Position numbers and translations under genes: made by a program | The notes under the pieces: model-generated | What the model saw: the letters and a program-made list of their open reading frames with translations, nothing else | The model's database searches: none | Told to the model about the DNA's origin: nothing | In this document: positions 34,900 through 42,905 of the stretch, one piece after another | How the letters are laid out: each line of letters begins with the position of its first letter | Numbering within the stretch: the stretch's first letter is position 1 | NCBI RefSeq assembly: GCF_017104565.1 | Contig: NZ_JAAGPD010000008.1 | Span: 186,001 to 250,000 of the forward strand | Direction of reading: 5' to 3' | Length of the DNA: 64,000 nucleotides | From: Paraburkholderia sp. Tr-20389 | GTDB lineage: Bacteria > Pseudomonadota > Gammaproteobacteria > Burkholderiales > Burkholderiaceae

Positions 34900-35889
34900 T
34901 TACCGCTGTTCAGCAGGGAGATATCGGTAGTCGTTCAGACGCATTTCCTGCGGTGTCGTCTCATAGACGCGCCGAAAAGCACGCGTAAAGTCGGATGCGC
35001 TTTTGAAGCCGACTGAATAGCCGATGTCTTTGATCGAGACCGTCGGAAATCGAACGAGATCGTCTGCCGCGGCGCGCAAGCGGAGGTGACGGATGTAGGC
35101 ACCAAGACCGCCTTCATGCTCGAACAGCCGATAAATCGTGCTGCGCGGAAGCCTCAACGATTCGATCACGCTCTCAGGTGAAAGTCCGCATTCATGCAGA
35201 TTGGCGCGGACATGTCGTCGGGCGCTTTCGAACATCAGCGCGCGTGAGACGGCTCGCTTGCTGCCGCTCAAGCCGGCGTCCTCTCCGAATGCATCGACGA
35301 TCAGTTGCACGAGGTCGGCGACCCCGCGACGAGCGTCCTCGAGCGGCACGTACCGGAAATTCTCGACAAGGCTCCTGGCACGCCGGACGACGAGCCGCGT
35401 GCCAGGCTTGTTCGGGTCGAGCATGCGGCCGTGTATCGCTCCCGGATCCGGGAACACGTGCCCCAGTTGATTGCGGGGTACGACAAGCGTGATGTATCGG
35501 CACGCCTGACGTTGAAGGCGTATGGGTTGATCGAGGTCCGTCGCAAATACGCTGCCCCCATACACGGTGTACTCACGCTTCGTGGCGTGCGTCATTGCCG
35601 AGTGAGTTTCACCATCCATGAAAATGGTGAATCCGATGCCGCGCGCGGTATCGCGCGAAATGCGGGCGATGGTGCGCTCGATAACAACGTGATCCGTATA
35701 GGTGTCGCTCATACGGAATTCGCCGATATCGTAGCGGTCGTTGACGCAAATAAAGGACTGTCGGACTTGCTCACGCGACGGCACTAATTCGATGATATGG
35801 CCAAGCTGCTCCCAATAAGCCAGAAGCTGCTGTTGCGGTGGCAGCCCGGCAACATCGAACCGGCTGTAAGCGATGCCATTCGCGAGCAT
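34900..35889 (-). CDS. AraC family transcriptional regulator
   Basis: The 329-residue product has an N-terminal AraC-type ligand-binding region and a C-terminal double HTH: 'LHECGLSPESVIESLRLPRSTIYRLFEHEG' precedes 'VSIKDIGYSVGFKSASDFTRAFRRVYETTP', the second including the 'GF.S.S.F.RAF...' signature. I prefer ATG 35889; an in-frame TTG at 35922 would add 11 residues. No neighbour is an obvious target: the divergent gene is absent, and the H-NS gene lies upstream on the same strand. Confidence 0.9.
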   Translation of the reverse strand: MLANGIAYSRFDVAGLPPQQQLLAYWEQLGHIIELVPSREQVRQSFICVNDRYDIGEFRMSDTYTDHVVIERTIARISRDTARGIGFTIFMDGETHSAMTHATKREYTVYGGSVFATDLDQPIRLQRQACRYITLVVPRNQLGHVFPDPGAIHGRMLDPNKPGTRLVVRRARSLVENFRYVPLEDARRGVADLVQLIVDAFGEDAGLSGSKRAVSRALMFESARRHVRANLHECGLSPESVIESLRLPRSTIYRLFEHEGGLGAYIRHLRLRAAADDLVRFPTVSIKDIGYSVGFKSASDFTRAFRRVYETTPQEMRLNDYRYLPAEQR

Positions 35890-35993
35890 GAACAGTGACC
35901 CTGTGCCAACGTAAAGCGACAAGCGTGCAACCCGGTAACGAGAGACTGGCGGCGGCGTTCGCGCGACTCATTACCGGGTGATCGATGAGGTGG

Positions 35994-36590
35994 TTATCCT
36001 TTCTTTCTCGCAGCCTTCCTGGCCGGTGCCGATGCTTTCTTCGCTGCGGGAGACTTCGACTGCGTCGCACTCTCCGTCGCCCCGGCAATCAGAAATTTCG
36101 TACGGTCGTTTGCACTCGCCAGCCATGCGGGTGCGGGGCCACGGCCACTCCATGTCGCACCGGTTTTGGGGTCGCGGTACTTCGGTGCCTGCGGGCCTCG
36201 AACATAGTTCCCGACCTTGGCGACCGTGGCGACCTTGCGGCCCGCAGGCGTCGAAGCGTCAGAATTGCCGTCAATGAGAAACCTGTTGCGATTCTTCGCA
36301 TTGGCAATCCATGCGGGCGCCCGGCCATGACCTGTCCAGGTAGCGCCACTTTTCGGGTCGCGATATTTTGCAGCCGATGTGGAAGTTTTGACGGCAGCCT
36401 TGATGCCCGGCTTGCGTCCGCGTTTCTTCGATCCGCCGATGTGCGCTTCGATATCGGCCGTCGTCAAACCGTGCTTTTCCATGATGCTGTGAATCTTCGC
36501 GACGACGCCGGACGACTGTTTTGCAACCAGCACTTCCGCCCGTGCCTGAAGCTTCGCAATCTGTGTGTGAAGCTTTTCGAGTGTTGCCAT
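35994..36590 (-). CDS. H-NS family nucleoid protein with two DNA-binding domains
   Basis: The 198-residue product has an N-terminal coiled-coil oligomerisation part (about 1-45), then a basic linker ('KKRGRKPG') and two H-NS C-terminal domains at about 75-106 ('KYRDPKSGATWTGHGRAPAW') and 137-168 ('KYRDPKTGATWSGRGPAPAW'). It ends in a Lys/Ala-rich tail. The loops 'GHGR' and 'GRGP' match the AT-minor-groove contact of H-NS. Duplicated C-terminal domains occur in Burkholderia H-NS/BprA-like proteins. GGGGGAA precedes the start. It is divergent from a small H-NS-like gene. Confidence 0.93.
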   Translation of the reverse strand: MATLEKLHTQIAKLQARAEVLVAKQSSGVVAKIHSIMEKHGLTTADIEAHIGGSKKRGRKPGIKAAVKTSTSAAKYRDPKSGATWTGHGRAPAWIANAKNRNRFLIDGNSDASTPAGRKVATVAKVGNYVRGPQAPKYRDPKTGATWSGRGPAPAWLASANDRTKFLIAGATESATQSKSPAAKKASAPARKAARKKG

Positions 36591-36762
36591 TTATATTCCC
36601 CCCCGTCGTTAGTAATGGCCGCACTATGCCATATAACCGTGCATATCGACCATTTAACGACAGATCTTTCAGGTGGCATTGCGCCGATAATGTTAATCTC
36701 AAGGCATGACGCTTGCGCTGACAAAGACGCGCCTCAAGGCGTAATTCGTAAACGGGGAATTC

Positions 36763-37101
36763 ATGGATGAACGAAAACGCGACAGTATCGTCGCCTACCT
36801 GCGCCGCAGAATGTCCGAGGTCGGCATCGAACTCGACGATCTCGCTGCGGCGATTGCCGCAGACGAGCTTCGGCAAGGGTCCGCACGGTATCGCAGCGCC
36901 AGCGGCGAGATCTGGTCAGGCGACGGCGAAATGCCTCAATGGCTCAAGCAGGCTATCAGTGCCGGTCAGTCAATGGAACACTTCGCCGTGCGCGGCGCGA
37001 CCCAATCCCGGGCCGCTGCGCGTCCGGATGTGGACTGGAGTCAGGATCCGTTTGCAGGCAGCCGGCTGGCCGCCGTACAGCCCTTGCAACGCGATCTGTA
37101 A
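36763..37101 (+). CDS. Small H-NS-like protein with altered DNA-contact loop
   Basis: The 112-residue product has a short helical N-terminus (1-38) and one H-NS-type C-terminal domain at about 42-75: 'ARYRSASGEIWSGDGEMPQWL'-like spacing with a conserved Trp pair. The DNA-contact loop that reads QGR or GRG in H-NS proteins is 'DGEMP' here, so the key Arg is replaced by an acidic residue. GGGGAA precedes ATG 36763. It is divergent from the two-domain H-NS gene and could modulate it, for example as a non-DNA-binding partner; that is inference. Confidence 0.8.
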   Translation: MDERKRDSIVAYLRRRMSEVGIELDDLAAAIAADELRQGSARYRSASGEIWSGDGEMPQWLKQAISAGQSMEHFAVRGATQSRAAARPDVDWSQDPFAGSRLAAVQPLQRDL

Positions 37102-37252
37102 ATTCGGGAATCATTGACTGCCTGGCTCCTTCAAGTACCGGCAGTGGTTATTAAATATCGACTGGACTTTATTGAATTGAATACGTAGTCTGTGGGCGCA
37201 AGATGATGTCTGTTGGCCACGCTGACCTTGACCTTTCGTCCGGGGAGGACTC

Positions 37253-37564
37253 ATGGAAGTGAGTACGGAAACGCTTGTCGACATGCTTCGTGAAGTTGAA
37301 GCCGAAGACCCGATCGACTACGCAGACCTGCCGTTTGGAGAACAGGAACTCAGGCGCCTCATCGTCAGTTCGCTCGTTGAACGTCACCACACCGTGGAGA
37401 CCGGTATGTCAGTCTCCGACGTTCATGCGCTGTATCTTCTGAGCACCGCCAAGCTGGTTCTGGAAAACACGGTGCTCCATGCGCGCCTGCTTCTCCTGCA
37501 AGGGCATCCGCTCGACATGGAAGCTTTGCTGGCGCCCTTCACGCTCAAAGGGAAACGTAGCTGA
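37253..37564 (+). CDS. Hypothetical 103-residue protein
   Basis: A clear GGGGAGGA site precedes ATG 37253, and the codon use looks like its neighbours. The product is acidic at the N-terminus ('VEAEDPIDYADLPF') and helical and Leu-rich at the C-terminus ('LVLENTVLHARLLLLQ'). There is no signal peptide or obvious membrane helix. I do not recognise a family. It stands alone between the H-NS-like gene and a small exported protein. Confidence 0.65.
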   Translation: MEVSTETLVDMLREVEAEDPIDYADLPFGEQELRRLIVSSLVERHHTVETGMSVSDVHALYLLSTAKLVLENTVLHARLLLLQGHPLDMEALLAPFTLKGKRS

Positions 37565-37736
37565 CCGGCGGGCCGCTCTGTCGCGAGCGGCATATCCCCC
37601 ATCATTCAGGCGGCCGGCCCGAACCATGACTTTGTAAGCATGGAAATGCGCCGTTACCAATTGCATAGGTTATTTCATCAGCGCTTGCTTACGATGTTCT
37701 CCATGAACCCGTCAAACGGGAAAACGGAGAAGTCTC

Positions 37737-38066
37737 ATGAAACGCACTGCGCTCGTCTTGTTGCTAATCGGTAGTTTGTCAGTCGCCCAGCAGGCGTCCG
37801 CGCATGGGCACGGTGGCTGGGGTAATGGTCGCGGTGGCGACGATGGCGGCGCGATTGTCGGCGCGCTCATCGGCGGCGCCGTGCTCGGCGCGCTCGTGAC
37901 GTCTGTTGTGAATGCACAGCCTGTCTACGCGCAGCCGGCTTATCAGCAACCGGTCTATCAGCAGCCGGCTTATGCGCAACAGGTCTATGCGCAACCGGCG
38001 CCGGCCGCTTGCTACGACAGCTATCGACGCGCCTATGTGCCTTGCCAGGGCGGCTACGGATATTGA
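37737..38066 (+). CDS. Small exported glycine-zipper protein with Gln-Pro-(Val/Ala)-Tyr repeats
   Basis: The 109-residue product has a signal peptide ending 'QASA' (residue 22), a Gly-rich 'HGHGGWGNGRGGDDGG' part, a glycine-zipper segment 'GALIGGAVLGALVTSVV' (about 42-58) and a tandem repeat of the type 'QPVYAQPAYQQPVYQQPAY' (61-84). Two Cys near the end may form a disulphide. Similar small PXPV-repeat proteins are common in Burkholderia and are envelope-associated with unknown function. GGAGAAG precedes the start. Confidence 0.85.
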   Translation: MKRTALVLLLIGSLSVAQQASAHGHGGWGNGRGGDDGGAIVGALIGGAVLGALVTSVVNAQPVYAQPAYQQPVYQQPAYAQQVYAQPAPAACYDSYRRAYVPCQGGYGY

Positions 38067-38119
38067 TCGAAAATGGCGCTCGCCGCGGCCTCGCTTTGAG
38101 GGTTCGCGCGTGAGCACCA

Positions 38120-38866
38120 TCAAAACGGGCTGATCCCTGACATACCTCCGTCTACGGCAAGATCGGCGCCTGTCATATACCGCGACGCATCAGATGCGAG
38201 AAACAGGATGGCGGCTGCAATTTCATCGGGCTGAGCCGGCCGCTTCATCGGAATGACGTTCGACCATTGCAGCAGTTGCGCGTTGGATATTCCCAATGTG
38301 TCGAAGATCGGCGTTTCCGCAACCCCGGGTGAGATGCTGTTGACGCGTATATCGTGTTCGACGAATTCGGCGGCAAAGCTCTTTGCAAGCGAAACCACCG
38401 CCGCCTTCGACGCACAATACGCGGAAAAATTCTTCGTGCCCTGATTGGCCGCAAGCGACGCAACGAGGATGATCGATGCAGGTCGAGCGAGAAACGGCAG
38501 TGACTCACGCACGGTCGCATAGACTCCGCCGACATTGACATTGAACACGTCGGAAAATTGCTCCCACGACGTCTCACGCACGGGTGTTTGCCGGGATATG
38601 CCGGCATTCGCAATCACAACGTTCACGTCGCGCTTAAAATGGCCCACTGCGCTCTCGTATAGCCGTTGCATGTCTTTCGGGCTTGCGGCGTCTGCAACGA
38701 CAGCCAAAGCGTTCGCGCCGAGCTTCTGCGCAGCCAGGCCGAGCTTGTCCGCATGACGCCCGCTGATGACCACGCGTGCGCCTTCGGATACGAATCGTTC
38801 GGCGGTGGCAAAGCCGATGCCGCTGCTGCCGCCCGTCACTACGGCCAAAGCATGCTCGAGTAGCAT
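38120..38866 (-). CDS. SDR family oxidoreductase
   Basis: The 248-residue classical short-chain dehydrogenase has 'VTGGSSGIGFATAERF' (cofactor, 11-26), 'VIANAGIS', Ser in 'ILVASLAA', and an intact 'YCASK' active site, and ends 'TGADLAVDGGMSG'. It follows the cupin gene by a few bases in an operon with a PrpD-family gene. It would reduce or oxidise a hydroxyl group of an intermediate; the substrate is not evident. Confidence 0.92.
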   Translation of the reverse strand: MLLEHALAVVTGGSSGIGFATAERFVSEGARVVISGRHADKLGLAAQKLGANALAVVADAASPKDMQRLYESAVGHFKRDVNVVIANAGISRQTPVRETSWEQFSDVFNVNVGGVYATVRESLPFLARPASIILVASLAANQGTKNFSAYCASKAAVVSLAKSFAAEFVEHDIRVNSISPGVAETPIFDTLGISNAQLLQWSNVIPMKRPAQPDEIAAAILFLASDASRYMTGADLAVDGGMSGISPF

Positions 38867-38870
38867 CGCC

Positions 38871-39233
38871 TCATCCTCGCAAGTTGACGACTAATGCGCG
38901 GCCTGCAAGGATCGCGCGCGTCGTATGGCCTTTACCATGCGAATCACCTGCAATGAAAACGGCGCCTGCCGCAAAGCGTTGCGCAGCGTCCCCATTCCCC
39001 ACCGCAATTTCAAGCTCCCCTGCAAGCACGAATACGTACTGCCTGGACGGCGGATTGTGCCAGCCGAGGAAATAGTCGCTGTCGAACTCGTGCAGCAATA
39101 CGCTCTCACACGCTTGCGGCGAAGACAACGACACGTCAACACCGTTGAAAGACACCGGGCTGACTTCGAACGCTTCGATCCGTCTGAAGTGCGAATGTCC
39201 GTCGCTGCCGGTATAAATCTCGATGCATTCCAT
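38871..39233 (-). CDS. Cupin-domain protein
   Basis: The 120-residue product has a single beta-barrel cupin: 'FLGWHNPPSRQYVFVLAGELEIAVGNGDAAQRF' with a His in motif 1 and 'AGAVFIAGDSHGKGHTT' with a His in motif 2. Metal ligands are fewer than in classical cupins. ATG 39233 follows AGAAGGAGA; the frame is open to 39287. It lies four bases before the SDR gene and after the PrpD-family gene, so it is probably a small binding protein or enzyme of that operon. Confidence 0.88.
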   Translation of the reverse strand: MECIEIYTGSDGHSHFRRIEAFEVSPVSFNGVDVSLSSPQACESVLLHEFDSDYFLGWHNPPSRQYVFVLAGELEIAVGNGDAAQRFAAGAVFIAGDSHGKGHTTRAILAGRALVVNLRG

Positions 39234-39301
39234 CGCTTCTCCTTCTGCTAGCAAACGAACACATCTGTGACCCGGCGACACCCGCAACGATCTGCCGGAA
39301 A

Positions 39302-40723
39302 CTAACCGGGCAAGACGAACTTCTTCAAGATGCGTGTCAGCTCGCTAAAATCCGCTCTGGTTTCAAGACTTAGAATGAAGTCGAGGATCTCATCGTCGGT
39401 ACGCTCGTCGACGACGCCGGCGACGATGCTGCGGTGCTTGGCGATCACCTCGTCCTGGCTCAACGGATTCCGTGGATCGCCCTTGGCATATCGAGTGGCC
39501 GCGACAAGCGTGCGACCGTCGGCAAGTTCGACTTCGACACGTGCAGGCCACGCGTCCGGATACTGTGCATCCAGCGCCGGATCGACGTGGCACGTGACCT
39601 TGTCCATCAGGCGCTCGATCTCGGGGCTGGTGAATTCCGCCGAAGTGAAGTCCACGAAAGAGACGCGTCCCTTGACCAGGCCGAGGGCAACGTTGAACGG
39701 CACGCTGAACTGCGCGTCGATCATCAGCTTCGGGCGGCGCTTCTGCCCGATTGGTTCGCATACCAGTGGCATGGCCGCCCGCACCGTATAAACGGCGATG
39801 CGTTCGATTGCTTCAACAGACAGATTCGCGCGCACAGCAAGCTGCAGCACGGAATCGTTGATCGACTGGATATAGTAGTTGCAGGGGTAGTACTTCATTG
39901 CCGTCTGCGCAATGGCAAGCGTCTCACCTTCGCCAACCGGCAGCGCCTGCATCAACGGATCGCCGGAATAAGCATGCAGGTAGCCATACTTGCCTTCGAC
40001 GGACGTAGGCGGCGCTGTGATCCCGTGCTGCGCCAGTTCCGCCGCGACCATGCCGGCATGCGAGGCCCAGCCGCCGTGAAAGCGCTTCGTCCAGGCGCCG
40101 TCGGTGACGAATTCGAGCAACCCCGCCGCCTGGCTACACGCAACCCCGAGCGCATTCGTAGTCTGCGCTGAATCCAGCCCGAGGAGCGTGGCCGCGGTAG
40201 CGGCGGCGCCCACTGCGCCGGTGGTGCCCGTTGGATGGAAGCCGCGCGCGTTCGTCACTGCCGGCTTAAGGGCGGCGGCGACACGGCAGGCAACTTCGAA
40301 TCCAGCAACGACGGCGGTGATGAAGCGTTTTCCGCTGACACCCCGTTCTTCCGCCAACGCCAGTGCGGGGGAAAAGACGAATGACTCGTTATGAATCGAA
40401 CCGGGAAGATAGGTGTCATCCAGCTCCATGCTGTGCGCGGCCATTCCGTTGGCCAGTGCGGCCCAGCCGGAGTGCACCGGGTCGGACCGGCCGAGCAGCG
40501 TAGCGCCGCCCGGGATCGGCCGGGAGGCAGCCAGCATGCGCACGGGTCGGCTCGAATCCAGCGTGGAACCGTGCAGCGCGATAGCGATGTAGTCGATGAA
40601 GAAATGCTTGGCCCGTTCGACCACGACGGGTGACAGCGCGTCGTATTCGAGTCCGGCGCAGAATCGGGCGAATGTCTGCGCCACAGTTGACTGCGCACCA
40701 GGGTCGTATGTCGGCGTCTCCAT
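39302..40723 (-). CDS. MmgE/PrpD family protein
   Basis: The 473-residue product fits the MmgE/PrpD family (2-methylcitrate dehydratase, cis-aconitate decarboxylase and relatives). Visible are 'GMAAHSMELDDTYLPGSIHNE' spacing near residue 95, where PrpD has 'HALDFDDT', 'HPTGTTGAVGAAATAA' near residue 165 and 'AMKYYPCNYYIQS' near residue 280. GGGAGG precedes the start. It heads an operon with the cupin and SDR genes. No prpB or prpC is nearby, so this is probably not the propionate pathway. Confidence 0.9.
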   Translation of the reverse strand: METPTYDPGAQSTVAQTFARFCAGLEYDALSPVVVERAKHFFIDYIAIALHGSTLDSSRPVRMLAASRPIPGGATLLGRSDPVHSGWAALANGMAAHSMELDDTYLPGSIHNESFVFSPALALAEERGVSGKRFITAVVAGFEVACRVAAALKPAVTNARGFHPTGTTGAVGAAATAATLLGLDSAQTTNALGVACSQAAGLLEFVTDGAWTKRFHGGWASHAGMVAAELAQHGITAPPTSVEGKYGYLHAYSGDPLMQALPVGEGETLAIAQTAMKYYPCNYYIQSINDSVLQLAVRANLSVEAIERIAVYTVRAAMPLVCEPIGQKRRPKLMIDAQFSVPFNVALGLVKGRVSFVDFTSAEFTSPEIERLMDKVTCHVDPALDAQYPDAWPARVEVELADGRTLVAATRYAKGDPRNPLSQDEVIAKHRSIVAGVVDERTDDEILDFILSLETRADFSELTRILKKFVLPG

Positions 40724-40868
40724 GAAACACTACCTCCCAATACCGCATTTCGCGGGCTAATGGGGAACAGGACGAGTCGCTGTCACATTATAGGTAGTGC
40801 CTCGGCGGGGTCCGGGTTGCCGCTGACTTTATTTTGAGCCCAGGCCAGCGGACCAGAAGCCCGTCAGG

Positions 40869-41639
40869 TCAATCGACGAAAGCGCGCTCGATCACATAGT
40901 GTCCCGGTGCGCTGTTCTTGCCTTCGACAAGCCCCGCGTTCTTCAGCAACACGGTCGTATCCTTGAGCATCGCGGTGCTGCCGCACAACATCACGCGATC
41001 GTTCTCGGGAGAGAACGGCGGTACGTCGAGATCCGTGAAAAGCTTGCCGGATGCAATCAGGTCGGTGATCCGGCCTTCGTTTTCGAATTCCTCGCGCGTC
41101 AGGGTCGGATAGTAGACGAGCTTTTCCTTGATGACGTCGCCCAGATATTCATGCCCCGGAAGATCGTGTTTGATGTAGTCCATGTAGGCGAGTTCGCCCT
41201 TCATACGGCACGTGTGGGTCAGAATCACCCGCCCAAAGCGCTCATAGATGTCGGGATCGCGAATGATGGACATGAACGGTGCGAGGCCCGTCCCCGTCGA
41301 CAGGAGCCACAGTGTCTTGCCGGGCAAGAGGTTATCGGCCAGCAGCGTGCCGGTCGGCTTCTTGCCGATCAGCACCGTGTCGCCCACGTTCAGATGCTGC
41401 AGGCGCGACGTCAAAGGGCCGTCCTGCACCTTGATGCTGAAGAACTCAAGATGGTCTTCGTAATTCGGACTCACGATGCTGTAGGCGCGGCTCAGCGGCT
41501 TGCCATCGACTTCGAGGCCGACCATCGTGAACTCGCCGTTCTGGAAGCGCATGCCCGGTTCACGGGTACAGGTGAAACTGAAGAGGGTTTCGGTCCAGTG
41601 ATGGACAGACTGGACGATAGCGGTGTCGAATTTGCTCAT
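40869..41639 (-). CDS. fpr: Ferredoxin--NADP(+) reductase
   Basis: The 256-residue product is a bacterial FPR: FAD-binding 'SRAYSIVSPNYED' (49-61), NADP-binding 'LLSTGTGLAPFMSIIRDP' and the C-terminal 'GHYVIERAFVD' ending in an aromatic region. It moves electrons between NADPH and ferredoxin or flavodoxin in the cytoplasm and is usually linked to oxidative stress and Fe-S repair. I see no strong ribosome site. A decayed class V aminotransferase lies just upstream on the same strand. Confidence 0.94.
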   Translation of the reverse strand: MSKFDTAIVQSVHHWTETLFSFTCTREPGMRFQNGEFTMVGLEVDGKPLSRAYSIVSPNYEDHLEFFSIKVQDGPLTSRLQHLNVGDTVLIGKKPTGTLLADNLLPGKTLWLLSTGTGLAPFMSIIRDPDIYERFGRVILTHTCRMKGELAYMDYIKHDLPGHEYLGDVIKEKLVYYPTLTREEFENEGRITDLIASGKLFTDLDVPPFSPENDRVMLCGSTAMLKDTTVLLKNAGLVEGKNSAPGHYVIERAFVD

Positions 41640-41724
41640 TACGGTGCGAAGTAGCGGAGGTGACGGTTAGCGCCGAAAGCGACGGAACAGGCGGGATTTT
41701 ACGCCCAACTGCTCCGTCGCCCGA

Positions 41725-42157
41725 TCAGCGGCCGCTCCGGGTTGCAAGAGACCTGATGACGGACACCATTGCATCGACCTCATCGCAGGTGTTGTAGAAC
41801 GCCAGCGATGGACGCACGGTGGCTTTTGCGGTACTGGTCGAGCAGCACCTCGCCCGAATCGTCGACGGGAATCACGCGCAGCTTCGCACCGGTTTGCGCG
41901 ACCAGTTGCTGCCACGGCACGATGTTCGCGTGATGTTCGAGATGCGACACGATGATCTCGTCACCTACGCCGACGTTGGCGACGCCCCACGTCTTCGCGA
42001 TCGGGTTGATCGCCTCCGTCGTTCCTCGCACGATCACGATCTCTTCCGGCGATGCCGTGCCGATGAAGCGATGCACGATCTCGCGTGCGTTCTCGTAGGC
42101 GTCCGTGGCACGTCCCGCCAGTTGTTGACTACGGATGCGATCGCGCGCGGATGGCGG
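41725..42157 (-). pseudogene. Decayed class V aminotransferase (cysteine-desulfurase-like) remnant
   Basis: The minus strand encodes 'DAYENAREIVHRFIG' and 'VRGTTEAINPIAKTWG', then 'HLEHHANIVPWQQLVAQTGA' and 'VIPVDDSGEVLLDQY', the N-terminal-middle part of a SufS/cysteine-desulfurase-type protein. Directly after LLDQY the frame changes, and the C-terminal end 'RPSLAFYNTCDEVDAMVSVI' is encoded in another frame, ending at 41725. The PLP-lysine region between them is missing, so an internal deletion has fused the two ends. An in-frame stop at 42158 and no N-terminal part show the 5' end is gone too. Confidence 0.82.
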
Positions 42158-42328
42158 TCACGGTTTCGATTTCTAGAAGCGTTGATGAAACATGCTGACG
42201 CCGTGAGGCGTTAGTTCGAGTCGCCGCGCGTTTTGCTCAAGTGCGTTTGTGCGGTCGGATGGCGGGCGGCCGTATTGACGACCTATGAATCCAAAGCCGT
42301 CACTGAGCCGCAGTTTTGGTCACGTCCA

Positions 42329-42712
42329 CTACTTCGCTCCCTGATTCCAGCTCGTGACGGTGAGGCGATCCACTGCGGCAAAGTACTGCGCATGCGAAGC
42401 CTCGACACTATCCTTCCGAGCCTTCTTCGGCGTATCGAACAGATGGGTAGCGACCACGGAGCCGATCGCGTGAACAGCGTCGTGTCGCGTCAACCCTCCT
42501 CCTGTAAGGCGATGCATGGCTCGGACCACTGGTTCGACATTCATCGCTATCTGGTTTTCGACGATGGCGTGGAACACGGCGTGCAGTGTGACGTTCGGAA
42601 GTTTGACATGTGCGGCGCGATGCCAGGCTTCGACCAGAGCAATGCGTTCCTGTTCGCCCAGTTCCAGCCATGAAGAAGGTTCGGGTGCGCGCTCAGGATT
42701 GTATGTTTCCAT
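42329..42712 (-). CDS. DUF1841-like hypothetical protein
   Basis: The 127-residue product contains 'TLHAVFHAIVENQIAMN' (about 42-58) and 'LTRHDAVHAIGSVVATHLFD' (about 74-93), a His-rich helical pattern resembling the DUF1841 family. No function is established for it. There is no signal peptide. The ribosome site is weak. It stands alone between the pseudogene and the dipeptidase gene. The family call is from memory and moderate. Confidence 0.75.
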   Translation of the reverse strand: METYNPERAPEPSSWLELGEQERIALVEAWHRAAHVKLPNVTLHAVFHAIVENQIAMNVEPVVRAMHRLTGGGLTRHDAVHAIGSVVATHLFDTPKKARKDSVEASHAQYFAAVDRLTVTSWNQGAK

Positions 42713-42905
42713 GATGCTTGTGCTTTAAACGGCGGAGAGCTGGAAGTTGAGCTGCCCGACATATCGGTGTTTGAACGGCGTGGACTCGAGTTCGACTACC
42801 TTGTCCAGCCGCGTGCAGAGATGAAACCACGTCGATTATGACGCAGGTTGCTGCGCAAATTCCGGTTCCAGCGCCCGCGTCGAATCCACATCATGATATC
42901 CACCC

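Noticed and set aside
37912-38000. Tandem repeats that could suggest a CRISPR-like or satellite array
   Set aside because: The repeats are in frame inside a small exported protein and encode Gln-Pro-Val/Ala-Tyr units.
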